From an uncultured Porphyromonadaceae bacterium (lineage in GTDB: Bacteria; Bacteroidota; Bacteroidia; Bacteroidales; Muribaculaceae): DNA of 64,000 bases. The position numbers and the translations under genes were made by a program. Every line of letters begins with the position of its first letter. Position 1 is the stretch's first letter. A model generated the notes under the pieces. The model was not told the DNA's origin and searched no databases. It worked only from the letters and a program-made list of their open reading frames with translations. Shown piece after piece: positions 1 to 8,586 of this stretch. The stretch covers positions 44,520 through 108,519 of the forward strand of contig UQGP01000004.1 in NCBI GenBank assembly GCA_900540625.1, read 5' to 3'.

Positions 1-779
1 GCTGGGACAACTGGAAAGTCTCGGGCTTCGGTGTCAAGAACACTACCGTGACTTCCGACGGCGATGTGACATTCAATGTCAACAGCCTGCGCAACTCCTA
101 TGTGCAATTCAAGAAAGACTATGACATCTTCAGCTGCCCCGACAGCCTGACACTCAACTTCTACACCTCGGCCAAATTCAATTCGGTAATCTTCTGCGTA
201 CGCTCCGCCGGCTCCAAGAACATCAACGTGAAGATTGAGCCGGCCGAAGGCTACGATTATTTCCAGCCCACCGCTACCGAAGCTAAGGTGACAGGCGCTG
301 ACGGCGTTACTCGCCGCTGCCGTATGTATGTACCGGCCGGAAGCGCGGAGATGCAAGTTGTTCTCCCGATAAGCGCACTTGGCGAGCCCTCGTATGTAGG
401 CACTTACCCCATCAATATGCAGTTTGTACGTTTCGGCCTGCTCAGCTCGGCTCAGGACAATATGGGAACGCACACTATGCGCATAGGACGCCTGGTAGCA
501 CACTACAATCGTGAAAATGCCGTCGAGGACATTGCTGTTGACGGCGGCACAAGCCCGGCATTGACTATCTGGCCCAATCCGGTGGATGCCGGTGGCAATA
601 TCAATGTAGGCGGTGTGTCCGGAATCGTACGTGCCGACATCTACAGCCTGGCCGGAGCGCGTATATTCTCGACCGGCGATGCTGCGTGCATCAATGCGCC
701 CTCTGTCCCCGGCGTATACCTGCTGCGCGTCACCGGAGCCGACGGCACTGCTGCCGTGGCCAAACTCGTTGTCCGTTGA
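1..779 (+). CDS. C-terminal part of a T9SS-secreted protein (5' end outside window)
   Basis: The reading frame is open from position 3 and carries no credible start, so this is the 3' end of a longer gene. The last 75 residues look like a type IX secretion system type A sorting domain: a WPNPV strand, a segment IYSLAGARIF, then PGVYLLRV and a short basic end KLVVR. Known T9SS cargo with this tail is exported across the outer membrane and the tail removed. The visible upstream part is beta-rich with no catalytic motif I recognise, so the function of the mature protein is unknown. The gene ends with TGA and is followed by a perfect hairpin. Confidence 0.75.
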   Translation, partial: WDNWKVSGFGVKNTTVTSDGDVTFNVNSLRNSYVQFKKDYDIFSCPDSLTLNFYTSAKFNSVIFCVRSAGSKNINVKIEPAEGYDYFQPTATEAKVTGADGVTRRCRMYVPAGSAEMQVVLPISALGEPSYVGTYPINMQFVRFGLLSSAQDNMGTHTMRIGRLVAHYNRENAVEDIAVDGGTSPALTIWPNPVDAGGNINVGGVSGIVRADIYSLAGARIFSTGDAACINAPSVPGVYLLRVTGADGTAAVAKLVVR

Positions 780-816
780 TGCGGACAGCGCACGCTGAAC
801 GATAATCACATACAAA

Positions 817-846
817 GAGCAACGCCATAGACCTATGGCGTTGCTC
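817..846. terminator. Perfect 14-bp inverted repeat
   Basis: Two 14-nt arms (gagcaacgccatag and its exact complement) are separated by only two bases. The element lies 38 bp after the T9SS gene and 35 bp before argD. No T-run follows on the plus strand, so it may be a terminator, a 5'-UTR hairpin or a protein binding site. The arm sequence gcaacgccatag recurs alone at 63886-63897. Confidence 0.45.
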
Positions 847-880
847 ATATATAAATACGAACACAACAGAATACACTACA

Positions 881-2005
881 ATGAAGCTTTACGACGTTTA
901 TCCGCTTTTTGACATAGAAATAGACCATGGCAAAGGCTGCCGCGTGTACGACAGCAAGGGCACCGAGTACTTGGATCTCTATGGCGGCCATGCCGTTATC
1001 TCCATAGGTCATGGACATCCGCACTACCTTGAAGCGTTGCGCCGTCAAGCCGAAAAGCTTGTATTCTATTCCAACTCGGTGGTCAATCCGCTGCAACAGC
1101 GCCTTGCCGATGCGCTGGGGCGCGCCTGCGGATACGATGATTACGCCCTGTTCTTGGTCAATAGCGGCGCTGAAGCCAACGAAAACGCACTCAAATTGGC
1201 GTCCTTCCACACCGGGCGCAGCCGCGTCATAGCCCTCCGCCACGCCTTCCACGGCCGCACTTCCGCTGCAGTCGAAGCTACGGACAATCCCCACATTCAG
1301 GCGCCGCTGAATCATGGCGGCCATGTATGCTTTGTCGAGATGGGTGACATCGAGGCCGTGAAGCGCGAGATAGCCCAAGGCGATGTAGCTGCTGTCATCA
1401 TCGAAGGCATCCAAGGCGTGGGCGGCATCATCGTTCCCGAAGATGCTTATATGCGTCAGTTGCGTGACGTCACTGCCCAAGCCGGCGTTGTCCTCATCTT
1501 GGACGAAATACAGAGTGGCTACGGTCGCACCGGACGCTTCTTTGCACACCAATATGCAGACATTCGCCCCGATATAATCACCGTAGCCAAGGGTATAGCC
1601 AACGGATATCCCATGGGCGGCGTAATTATATCACCGGCCTTCAAACCCGTATACGGACAGTTGGGTACCACCTTCGGCGGCAATCATTTGGGCTGTGCAG
1701 CCGCAATAGCCGTGCTCGAGGTTATCGAAAAAGAAAAGCTCGTGGACAATGCCGCCAATGTCGGTGCATACCTCTTGGAGCAACTGCGCCAAATCCCGGG
1801 TTTGGCCGATGTGCGTGGGCGCGGTCTGATGATAGCCATCGATATGCCGTATCCGGTCAAGGAGTTGCGTTCGCGTCTGATACACGAGCAACACGTATTC
1901 ACCGGAGCTGCGGGTACGCAAACCATACGCCTATTGCCTCCGCTGTGTCTCACTCGCGAGGATGCCGACCTGTTTCTCGAGCGCTTCAAACAAGCCCTGG
2001 GCTGA
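881..2005 (+). CDS. argD: Acetylornithine/succinylornithine aminotransferase (class III, PLP)
   Basis: A 374-residue class III aminotransferase of normal family length. Visible landmarks are the substrate/PLP segment NSGAEANENALK (near residue 91), LILDEIQSGYGRTG (near 207) holding the cofactor-contacting Asp, and VAKGIANGYPMGG (near 236) with the Schiff-base lysine. The family transfers the amino group between glutamate and an N-acylated ornithine semialdehyde in arginine synthesis; in Bacteroides the pathway is known to use N-succinyl intermediates, so the substrate here may be succinylornithine (inference). No other arginine gene is adjacent, so it appears to stand alone. The ATG at 881 gives the usual N-terminus and no upstream extension is needed. 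Confidence 0.85.
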   Translation: MKLYDVYPLFDIEIDHGKGCRVYDSKGTEYLDLYGGHAVISIGHGHPHYLEALRRQAEKLVFYSNSVVNPLQQRLADALGRACGYDDYALFLVNSGAEANENALKLASFHTGRSRVIALRHAFHGRTSAAVEATDNPHIQAPLNHGGHVCFVEMGDIEAVKREIAQGDVAAVIIEGIQGVGGIIVPEDAYMRQLRDVTAQAGVVLILDEIQSGYGRTGRFFAHQYADIRPDIITVAKGIANGYPMGGVIISPAFKPVYGQLGTTFGGNHLGCAAAIAVLEVIEKEKLVDNAANVGAYLLEQLRQIPGLADVRGRGLMIAIDMPYPVKELRSRLIHEQHVFTGAAGTQTIRLLPPLCLTREDADLFLERFKQALG

Positions 2006-2172
2006 GGCAAATCGCAATCGAAAGAATGTATGTGCCGCTTTGCACATACATCGTGCCATGTAAAATGCTGACCGAAAAACGGTAATGATATTTGCAATTG
2101 TTCCCGTAAAGCATAATCCCCCGAAAATATCTAAATAACCAAAAATATAGGATTAACCTCTAAAAACGAAAG

Positions 2173-4854
2173 ATGAAACATCCTCTAATCTGTACTCTTA
2201 TGGCGGTGCTATCGGGCTTTGGCATCACGGCCGGCGCCGCCAATTCGTACTACGTGGGCAGTGCCGCAACGGCCGGGTCATCGGTATCCTATCGCGGAAC
2301 CACGTTCACCTCGGGTGTCACTGCCTTTGCCGACCTTAAGTCCCTTATGTCGGCACGTCCCGCTTCCGGCTCTACGGTATATGTCGATGCCGGGACCTAC
2401 GGCGATGCAGTCACTATCGATGTGCCCGGGCTTACGCTACTGGGCGCTAATGCATATTGCGATGCGCGTTCGGCCAATCGCACGGCGGCCGAGAGTGCCA
2501 TTTCCGGCGAACTTAATGTTACGGCGGACAATATCACCGTCAACGGCTTCCGCTTTACGGGCGCCGGCTGTGTCTCCAATAGTACGGCCACTAATGTCGC
2601 GCCGATGTCCGGGCTGACATTCGTGTATAATGTCGCCGATGGAAGCAGTCTGCCGCGCAGCAATTCCCAGTCCATTCTTCACCTGGGTGCTTACTACACC
2701 GGGACGGACGCCGCTACGGATGCCGCTATGGGACGCTATCGTAATATTACGGTGTCTCACAACGACTTCAACGGACGCCGAAACACGGCCAACCAGCCGT
2801 ATGTCGTTTGGATTGCCGGTTCGGCCGGTACGACAGTCGTTGAGGACAACCGTTTTGACGGCGGCGGCACCTCGGTATCGTTGATTAATACCACCGGTAA
2901 TGCCCGCGTGGACGGCAACATTTTCACCAATGTAGGCGATACGCTTGCCGCGGCCGGAAGTGCCAAGGGCGAATTCTGCATCCGTCTGTTTTATGTCGGA
3001 GTGGACAAATCGGCCACCGATATCAGTGTATGCCGCAACAGCTTTGACAAGTGTCAGGGACAGTCGTCGCTGTATCCGCTCATACGCTTTTTCAACGGCG
3101 ACAAATCCAATGCCGGAGTCAAGCCTCAAAACACAGTCATACACCTCAATTACAACAGCTTCAAGCGCAAGCCCAAGCATAGTTCGCAGACATACAACTA
3201 CGTATTCTATGCAAACAAGGACTACACGTCCGGAGCCATTGTCGACGCTCGCTTCAATCAATTCGACAACAGCGATTATGCCATGGGTATGATACAGCAG
3301 CCTTACGAGAGCTCGCAGACACGCTACTTCGGCGGCAGCACCACATTGTTCCGCTTCCCCTCGTCGTACGGCACGACTATGGACTACTACAAAGACCCGT
3401 TGAACAATGAAATCAAGGCGTTGCAACTCAAGAGTGACCGCGTGGCCCAGAGTTTCGATGTAGATGACACCACCGGAGATATATACTTTATACAGATATG
3501 CCCGGCTTCGCAGTCTTCGGGCCGCGACCTCAAAGGCGAAGAGCCCTTATGCGTTACGCGCTATTACAAGACTACGGAAGGCACTATGCGCAAGCAGTAT
3601 ATGTATCTGCAGTATGCAGGTCACGGATCCAATATGGCCGTATGTCGTATGAATGATGGCAAATTGTATATCTTCACCGGCGGCAACAGCCTTGATCCGC
3701 CCGAAGCGACACGTGTTATGAGCCGCGCATGCTGCATCTTCCCTTTCGTCGCAGGTGCCACGGCCGACCTCACCAAGACATCCTTTACGTACAACAGTAA
3801 GACATATAAGATTCGTCAGTTTACCAACCACTTCAATCGTAGCTGGCAATATCCCACCGTCGACCGCGACAATCGACTGTATGCCGAGCGTCAGAGCAAG
3901 AGCAAGGTCGTATATTTCGCAATATATGATTTGGACGATGTCTTTAATAATGTAAATAAGGCTCGTCCCATCAAGGTGATACCTTTCCCTTACGGATGCA
4001 ATCCCGCCACTACGGGCGCATTGGCCGGCTTTGATGAAGGCTTCCAAACATGGCCGCCTCAGGGATTTACAGTCTATGGCGACTACATCTATCACTTTGA
4101 AGGTGTGGGCCAGGATAATGATAAAGCCATCACCTATAATAGCAAAAAAATACCTACGGTGGTAGTACACGCGCACAATTGGCGCATGGATCGCTTTGCA
4201 TATCGTACTCCGGTATTGCGTAGCGCCGTTATAAATACTTTCAGCGGCGAACCCGAGGGCGTCAAGCTGCATCGAGACAAGTCCGGACGTCCGCACATGC
4301 TTATGGGCATCGTCAGCGGTAAGGCCGGTGCGCGTCGAGCCAATATCTTTGATTTTGCACCCAATAGCGTCAGCGGTTACTCTTATACCCTCGAAAAGGC
4401 ATCGACCACTTCGACCTCTGCGTCTTTGTCGTTTGTATGTCAGGGTCTTAAGGAAACAGACCGACAGACACTGACGTTGGAACACGACCGCCTGACAGCA
4501 GCACCGCAAATCGTAATCACCGGCCCGGATGCCGACTGCTTCAGCATCGGTGGAAGCGTAGGTCCGCTGGACACGGCCTCGACGCACGAAATCACGTTCA
4601 CGCCCAAAAAGGGACAAGACAACTATAAGGCAGCCGTACGTATTTCTTCACCCAATGCCGCCGACCTTATAATTCCTTTGACCGGTAAATGTTCCGACAG
4701 CACGGGCATCATCGACCTTAGCGCCGATGCTACCGCCGGCGAGGCAGTGTATTATGACCTCCGCGGTATCTGCCTGGGCGCCGAGCTCCCCGATGCTCCG
4801 GGAGTGTACATCGTCCGCCAAGGTTCGAAAGTCACTAAGATTGCCATCCGATAA
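2173..4854 (+). CDS. Large secreted beta-helix-like protein with degenerate C-terminal sorting tail
   Basis: 893 residues. A signal peptide (MKHPLICTLMAVLSGFG..., cleavage near AGAA) is followed by a parallel-beta-helix-like region: residues about 35-390 have the rhythm of pectate-lyase-fold proteins (VYVDAGTYGDAVTID, LTLLGANAYC, ITVNGFRFTG, ISVCRNSFDKC). Residues about 400-750 look like a second beta-rich module and 770-840 like an Ig-type domain. The final 35 residues (YYDLRGICLG, PGVYIVRQGSKV) resemble the tail of Bacteroidales surface or T9SS proteins but lack the WPNP start. No catalytic residues could be assigned. A polysaccharide- or surface-binding role is plausible but unproven. Two hairpins follow the stop codon. 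Confidence 0.6.
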   Translation: MKHPLICTLMAVLSGFGITAGAANSYYVGSAATAGSSVSYRGTTFTSGVTAFADLKSLMSARPASGSTVYVDAGTYGDAVTIDVPGLTLLGANAYCDARSANRTAAESAISGELNVTADNITVNGFRFTGAGCVSNSTATNVAPMSGLTFVYNVADGSSLPRSNSQSILHLGAYYTGTDAATDAAMGRYRNITVSHNDFNGRRNTANQPYVVWIAGSAGTTVVEDNRFDGGGTSVSLINTTGNARVDGNIFTNVGDTLAAAGSAKGEFCIRLFYVGVDKSATDISVCRNSFDKCQGQSSLYPLIRFFNGDKSNAGVKPQNTVIHLNYNSFKRKPKHSSQTYNYVFYANKDYTSGAIVDARFNQFDNSDYAMGMIQQPYESSQTRYFGGSTTLFRFPSSYGTTMDYYKDPLNNEIKALQLKSDRVAQSFDVDDTTGDIYFIQICPASQSSGRDLKGEEPLCVTRYYKTTEGTMRKQYMYLQYAGHGSNMAVCRMNDGKLYIFTGGNSLDPPEATRVMSRACCIFPFVAGATADLTKTSFTYNSKTYKIRQFTNHFNRSWQYPTVDRDNRLYAERQSKSKVVYFAIYDLDDVFNNVNKARPIKVIPFPYGCNPATTGALAGFDEGFQTWPPQGFTVYGDYIYHFEGVGQDNDKAITYNSKKIPTVVVHAHNWRMDRFAYRTPVLRSAVINTFSGEPEGVKLHRDKSGRPHMLMGIVSGKAGARRANIFDFAPNSVSGYSYTLEKASTTSTSASLSFVCQGLKETDRQTLTLEHDRLTAAPQIVITGPDADCFSIGGSVGPLDTASTHEITFTPKKGQDNYKAAVRISSPNAADLIIPLTGKCSDSTGIIDLSADATAGEAVYYDLRGICLGAELPDAPGVYIVRQGSKVTKIAIR

Positions 4855-4864
4855 AGCATGCCGA

Positions 4865-4917
4865 ACTCGGAGTTCTCGGAAATCTCGGAGCAATCCGAGA
4901 AGCTGAAAACTCCGAGT
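4865..4917. repeat. Composite inverted repeat after the beta-helix gene
   Basis: actcggagt (4865-4873) pairs with actccgagt (4909-4917), and tctcgga (4874-4880) pairs with tccgaga (4894-4900). Together they form a nested stem ten bases after the stop codon. It may help end transcription of the upstream gene. Confidence 0.45.
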
Positions 4918-4952
4918 CCGAAGCATGACTCGAAAGACATTGAGTAATAAGC

Positions 4953-4986
4953 AACGAGGCGCGTCCCGTGTGGGGCGCGCCTCGTT
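4953..4986. terminator. Strong hairpin between convergent genes (bidirectional terminator)
   Basis: aacgaggcgcgtccc pairs with ggggcgcgcctcgtt (15 bp, one G-U) around a four-base loop. It sits between the plus-strand beta-helix gene and minus-strand secA, where a shared terminator is expected. There is no long T-run on either side. Confidence 0.6.
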
Positions 4987-5038
4987 GGCTATTGTCGGGT
5001 GGTGTCAGCTGCGGCGGATGGCCGCGCCGACATTGCCG

Positions 5039-8000
5039 TTAGAGATTGCGACCGTGGCAGTTTTTGTATTTCTTGCCCGATCCGCAGGGGCAGGGATCGT
5101 TTCGGCCGATGCGCGGTCCTGCTTTGACGGGCATTGTGCGCTGCGGTTCGCCTTGGCGTTGAGCGGCTGCGGCTCGCTGAGCGGCTTCTGCGGTAGCGGC
5201 GGCATTGGCCTCGCTGGGCAGGGTGGCGTTGGAGGTCTTGAAGTCTCCGCGCGAGGTCTGATAGTTGGGACGCGTGGTGTGCTGCTGAGGCATAGCGCGT
5301 GACATTTCGGGTGCGGAGGGTTGCTCCTGCTGCGGTCTCGGTTGGGGAATGTATACTTGTCCGCGCATCAGCGTGGATACGGCCTTGGCGTTGAGGTTGG
5401 CCAGCATACGTTCAAACAGGTGGAAGGACTCGACTTTGTAGATTACCAGCGGGTCTTTCTGTTCGTAGGAAGCGTTGCGCACGCTTTGACGCAGGTCGTC
5501 GAGTTCGCGCAGGTGTTCCTTCCAAAGTTCGTCGATGGTGAGCAGCAGCAGCTTCTTTTGCCATTCCTTGACGAGCGAAGCGCCATCGGTGCGGTTGGCT
5601 TCTTCGATGTCGAAGAGTATACGGAAGATGCGCTTGCCGTCGGTGATGGGTATGGCACGTAGGCCCGTTTGGCCTTCTTCGACGGAAGCTCTTACGACGG
5701 GCATAACGATTTCGCGGATGCGTTGGCTCTTGCGGTCGAGGGTCTCGATTGCAGCGGCGTGCAGGCGTTCGATGCGGTCTTCCTTCTCGAGGTTGGCATA
5801 TTCCTCGGCGGTGAACGGCGGCTCGATGGTGAGCACGCGCATCAGCTCGACGGCGAGGTCGTCAAAGTCGGCGGCCTGTTCGTAGTTGCTGACCAGGTTT
5901 TCGATGGCATCGTATATCATATTGGAGATGTCGATGCCTATGCGTTCGCCTACGAGGGCGTGATGGCGGCGGGTGTAGATATACGTACGCTGTTTGTTCA
6001 TCACGTCGTCATATTCGAGCAGGTGCTTGCGGATGCCGAAGTTGTTTTCTTCGACGCGCTTCTGGGCCTTTTCGATGCTGTTGTTGATCATCTTGTGCTC
6101 GAGCATCTCGCCTTCTTTGAATCCGAAGGTGTCAAGGAGTTTCATGATGCGGTCGTTGGCGTATACGCGCATCAATTGGTCCTCGAAGGACACGTAGAAC
6201 ACTGATGTGCCGGGGTCGCCCTGACGGCCGGCACGTCCGCGGAGCTGACGGTCGACGCGGCGGCTTTCGTGGCGTTCGGTGCCGATGATTGCGAGACCTC
6301 CGGCGGCCTTAACCTCGGGAGTTAGCTTGATATCGGTACCGCGGCCTGCCATATTTGTGGCGATGGTGACGGTGCCTTTTCGACCGGCCAGAGCCACGAT
6401 TTCGGCCTCTTTCTGATGCAATTTGGCGTTGAGCACATTGTGCGGTATGTGTCGCATTTGGAGCATACGTGACAGCAGCTCGGAGATTTCGACGGAGGTT
6501 GTGCCGACAAGCACGGGGCGACCTTCGCCGACAAGGCGGACGATTTCGTCGATGACGGCAGCGTATTTTTCGCGTTTGGTGCGGTATACACGGTCGTTCA
6601 TATCGATACGAGCCACGGGCTTATTGGTGGGGATGGTGACTACGTCCAACTTGTAGATGTCCCAGAACTCACCGGCTTCTGTCTCGGCCGTACCGGTCAT
6701 ACCGGCAAGTTTGTGGTACATACGGAAGTAGTTTTGCAGGGTGATGGTGGCGAAAGTCTGCGTAGCGGCTTCCACCTTGACGCCCTCCTTGGCTTCGATG
6801 GCCTGATGCAGGCCGTCCGAGTAGCGTCGGCCTTCCATGATGCGACCTGTCTGCTCGTCCACAATCTTGATTTTTCCGTCGTCGATGACGTATTCGACGT
6901 CTTTTTCGAAGAGGGTGTATGCTTTGAGCAACTGGGTGACGGTGTGTACACGTTCGGCCTTGACGGCATAGTCTTGCATGAGTGCGTCCTTGCGAGCTGC
7001 GCGCTCTTCCGGGTTGGCGATGTGTTCCAGGTCGGAAAGCTGGGAGGTGATGTCCGGCAGCACGAAGAATTGCGGGTCGGAGATGCCGCGCGTCAGTTCG
7101 TCAATACCTTTGTCGGTGAGTTCGACCGAGCGGTTTTTCTCGTCGATGACAAAGTATAGCGGGTCGGTGACGATAGGCATTTCGCGTGCGTTGTCTTGCA
7201 GGTAGTGAGCCTCGGTCTCCAGAAGGATGTTTTTCATACCTTCGGTGGAGAGGAACTTGATGAGGGCACCGTTCTTGGGCAGACCCTTGAATGCGCGGAA
7301 GAGCAGCAGTGCGCCTTCTTTGCGTGTGTCTTTGTCTTCGGAGGCGAGTTTTGCCTTTGCTTCGGCAAGTATCTGAGTGACAAGACGCTGTTGTGCTTGT
7401 ACTACATTCTTGACGTTCTGCTTGAATTCATCGAAGTATTGGTCATCGCCTTTGGGCACGGGGCCTGAGATAATAAGAGGCGTACGGGCGTCATCGATAA
7501 GGACGCTGTCGACCTCATCGACGATGGCGTAGTAGTGTTTGCGCTGTACCATGTCTTCGGGGTCCATGGCCATATTGTCGCGCAGGTAGTCAAAGCCGAA
7601 TTCGTTGTTGGTGCCGAAAGTGATGTCGCAGTTGTAAGCGGCGCGGCGTTCGGGGGTATTGGGCTCATGCTTGTCGATGCAGTCTACGGTCGAACCGTGG
7701 AACATGTACAGCGGCCCCATCCATTCGGAGTCACGCTTGGAGAGGTAGTCGTTGACGGTAACCACGTGTACGCCACGGCGCGAGAGGCTGCGCAGGAATA
7801 CGGGGAGTGTGGCCACGAGGGTCTTACCTTCACCGGTGGCCATCTCGGCGATTTTGCCTTGGTGGAGTACGATGCCGCCCATGAGTTGGACGTCATAGTG
7901 TACCATATCCCAGGTGATTTCGTTGCCGCCGGCCATCCAGTGGTTGTGCCAAATGGCCTTGTCTCCGTCGATGGTGACAAAGTCGCGACCTTGTGCGGCG

Positions 8001-8413
8001 AGGTCGCGGTCAAGCTGGCGAGCGGTGACTACGACATCCGTATTGGCGGCAAAACGTGCTGCGGTTTCGCGCATTACGGCGAAAACTTCGCAGAGGTGCT
8101 CGTCAAGTTTTTTCTCGAGGGTGTCGAGGATGTTTTTTTCGCGGCGGTCGATTTCGTCCCAAAGATGCTGGCGCTGGTCTACGGGCAGGGTCTCGATGGT
8201 GGCGCGAGCCTCTTCGATGGCCTTACGGTCTTCGGCTGTGGCTCCGTCGATGTCGGCGCGTACGGTGTCTATACGTTCACGCAGCTCGTCGTTGGTCAGC
8301 GGCTTCAGCTCCGGGCCTATGGCGTTGATGCGGTCGACAAGCGGTTGCAGCAATTTGCGGTCGCGCGAGGACTTGTCTCCGAATATTTTGCTTAGAAAGC
8401 CTGTAAATGACAT
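5039..8413 (-). CDS. secA: Preprotein translocase ATPase SecA
   Basis: 1124 residues, long as is normal for Bacteroidetes SecA. The motor has a Walker A segment MATGEGKTLVATLP (near residue 190), the DEAD-type IVDEVDSVLIDDART, a preprotein-binding domain with family-specific insertions, and the second helicase half with TNMAGRGTDIKL and RQLRGRAGRQGDPG. A proline/alanine-rich linker leads to the C-terminal zinc site CPCGSGKKYKNCHG. SecA drives unfolded precursors through SecYEG at the inner membrane. The start at 8413 matches the family N-terminus (MSFTGFLSKIFG). It is transcribed alone from the minus strand; a TAnnTTTG element lies about 90 bp upstream. Confidence 0.97.
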   Translation of the reverse strand: MSFTGFLSKIFGDKSSRDRKLLQPLVDRINAIGPELKPLTNDELRERIDTVRADIDGATAEDRKAIEEARATIETLPVDQRQHLWDEIDRREKNILDTLEKKLDEHLCEVFAVMRETAARFAANTDVVVTARQLDRDLAAQGRDFVTIDGDKAIWHNHWMAGGNEITWDMVHYDVQLMGGIVLHQGKIAEMATGEGKTLVATLPVFLRSLSRRGVHVVTVNDYLSKRDSEWMGPLYMFHGSTVDCIDKHEPNTPERRAAYNCDITFGTNNEFGFDYLRDNMAMDPEDMVQRKHYYAIVDEVDSVLIDDARTPLIISGPVPKGDDQYFDEFKQNVKNVVQAQQRLVTQILAEAKAKLASEDKDTRKEGALLLFRAFKGLPKNGALIKFLSTEGMKNILLETEAHYLQDNAREMPIVTDPLYFVIDEKNRSVELTDKGIDELTRGISDPQFFVLPDITSQLSDLEHIANPEERAARKDALMQDYAVKAERVHTVTQLLKAYTLFEKDVEYVIDDGKIKIVDEQTGRIMEGRRYSDGLHQAIEAKEGVKVEAATQTFATITLQNYFRMYHKLAGMTGTAETEAGEFWDIYKLDVVTIPTNKPVARIDMNDRVYRTKREKYAAVIDEIVRLVGEGRPVLVGTTSVEISELLSRMLQMRHIPHNVLNAKLHQKEAEIVALAGRKGTVTIATNMAGRGTDIKLTPEVKAAGGLAIIGTERHESRRVDRQLRGRAGRQGDPGTSVFYVSFEDQLMRVYANDRIMKLLDTFGFKEGEMLEHKMINNSIEKAQKRVEENNFGIRKHLLEYDDVMNKQRTYIYTRRHHALVGERIGIDISNMIYDAIENLVSNYEQAADFDDLAVELMRVLTIEPPFTAEEYANLEKEDRIERLHAAAIETLDRKSQRIREIVMPVVRASVEEGQTGLRAIPITDGKRIFRILFDIEEANRTDGASLVKEWQKKLLLLTIDELWKEHLRELDDLRQSVRNASYEQKDPLVIYKVESFHLFERMLANLNAKAVSTLMRGQVYIPQPRPQQEQPSAPEMSRAMPQQHTTRPNYQTSRGDFKTSNATLPSEANAAATAEAAQRAAAAQRQGEPQRTMPVKAGPRIGRNDPCPCGSGKKYKNCHGRNL

Positions 8414-8465
8414 TTGTATAGTGGTGTTAAGATATTATTATTCAGATATATCGAATGTGCGGCGA

Positions 8466-8484
8466 CGCACGTGTCGTACGTGCG
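8466..8484 (-). promoter_or_regulatory. secA 5'-UTR hairpin
   Basis: cgcacgt pairs with acgtgcg around a five-base loop in the predicted secA leader, between the promoter at 8500-8507 and the start codon. A regulatory role is only a possibility. Confidence 0.3.
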
Positions 8485-8499
8485 AGGCCAAATATTTTG

Positions 8500-8507
8500 C
8501 AAATATA
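8500..8507 (-). promoter_or_regulatory. Probable secA promoter, -7 element
   Basis: The minus strand reads TATATTTG, an exact match to the Bacteroidetes -7 consensus TAnnTTTG. No clear -33 TTG is seen at the usual distance. Confidence 0.45.
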
Positions 8508-8586
8508 GGGATTTTTGGCGGAATTGTCAGGCTGTCAGCGTCGAAAAGCGTTGTCTGAGTAATTCGCCGGTGTGTTCGCCGTGTCG

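Noticed and set aside
3547..4617. Long antisense open frame opposite the beta-helix gene (also 2437-3426)
   Set aside because: No recognisable protein features; complementary to a credible secreted protein.
4925..5302. Plus-strand ORF at the beta-helix/secA junction
   Set aside because: It crosses the terminator hairpin and the SecA C-terminus, with no supporting features.
7535..8395. 286-codon plus-strand ORF opposite the start of secA
   Set aside because: Complement of SecA coding sequence with repetitive valine/glycine content.
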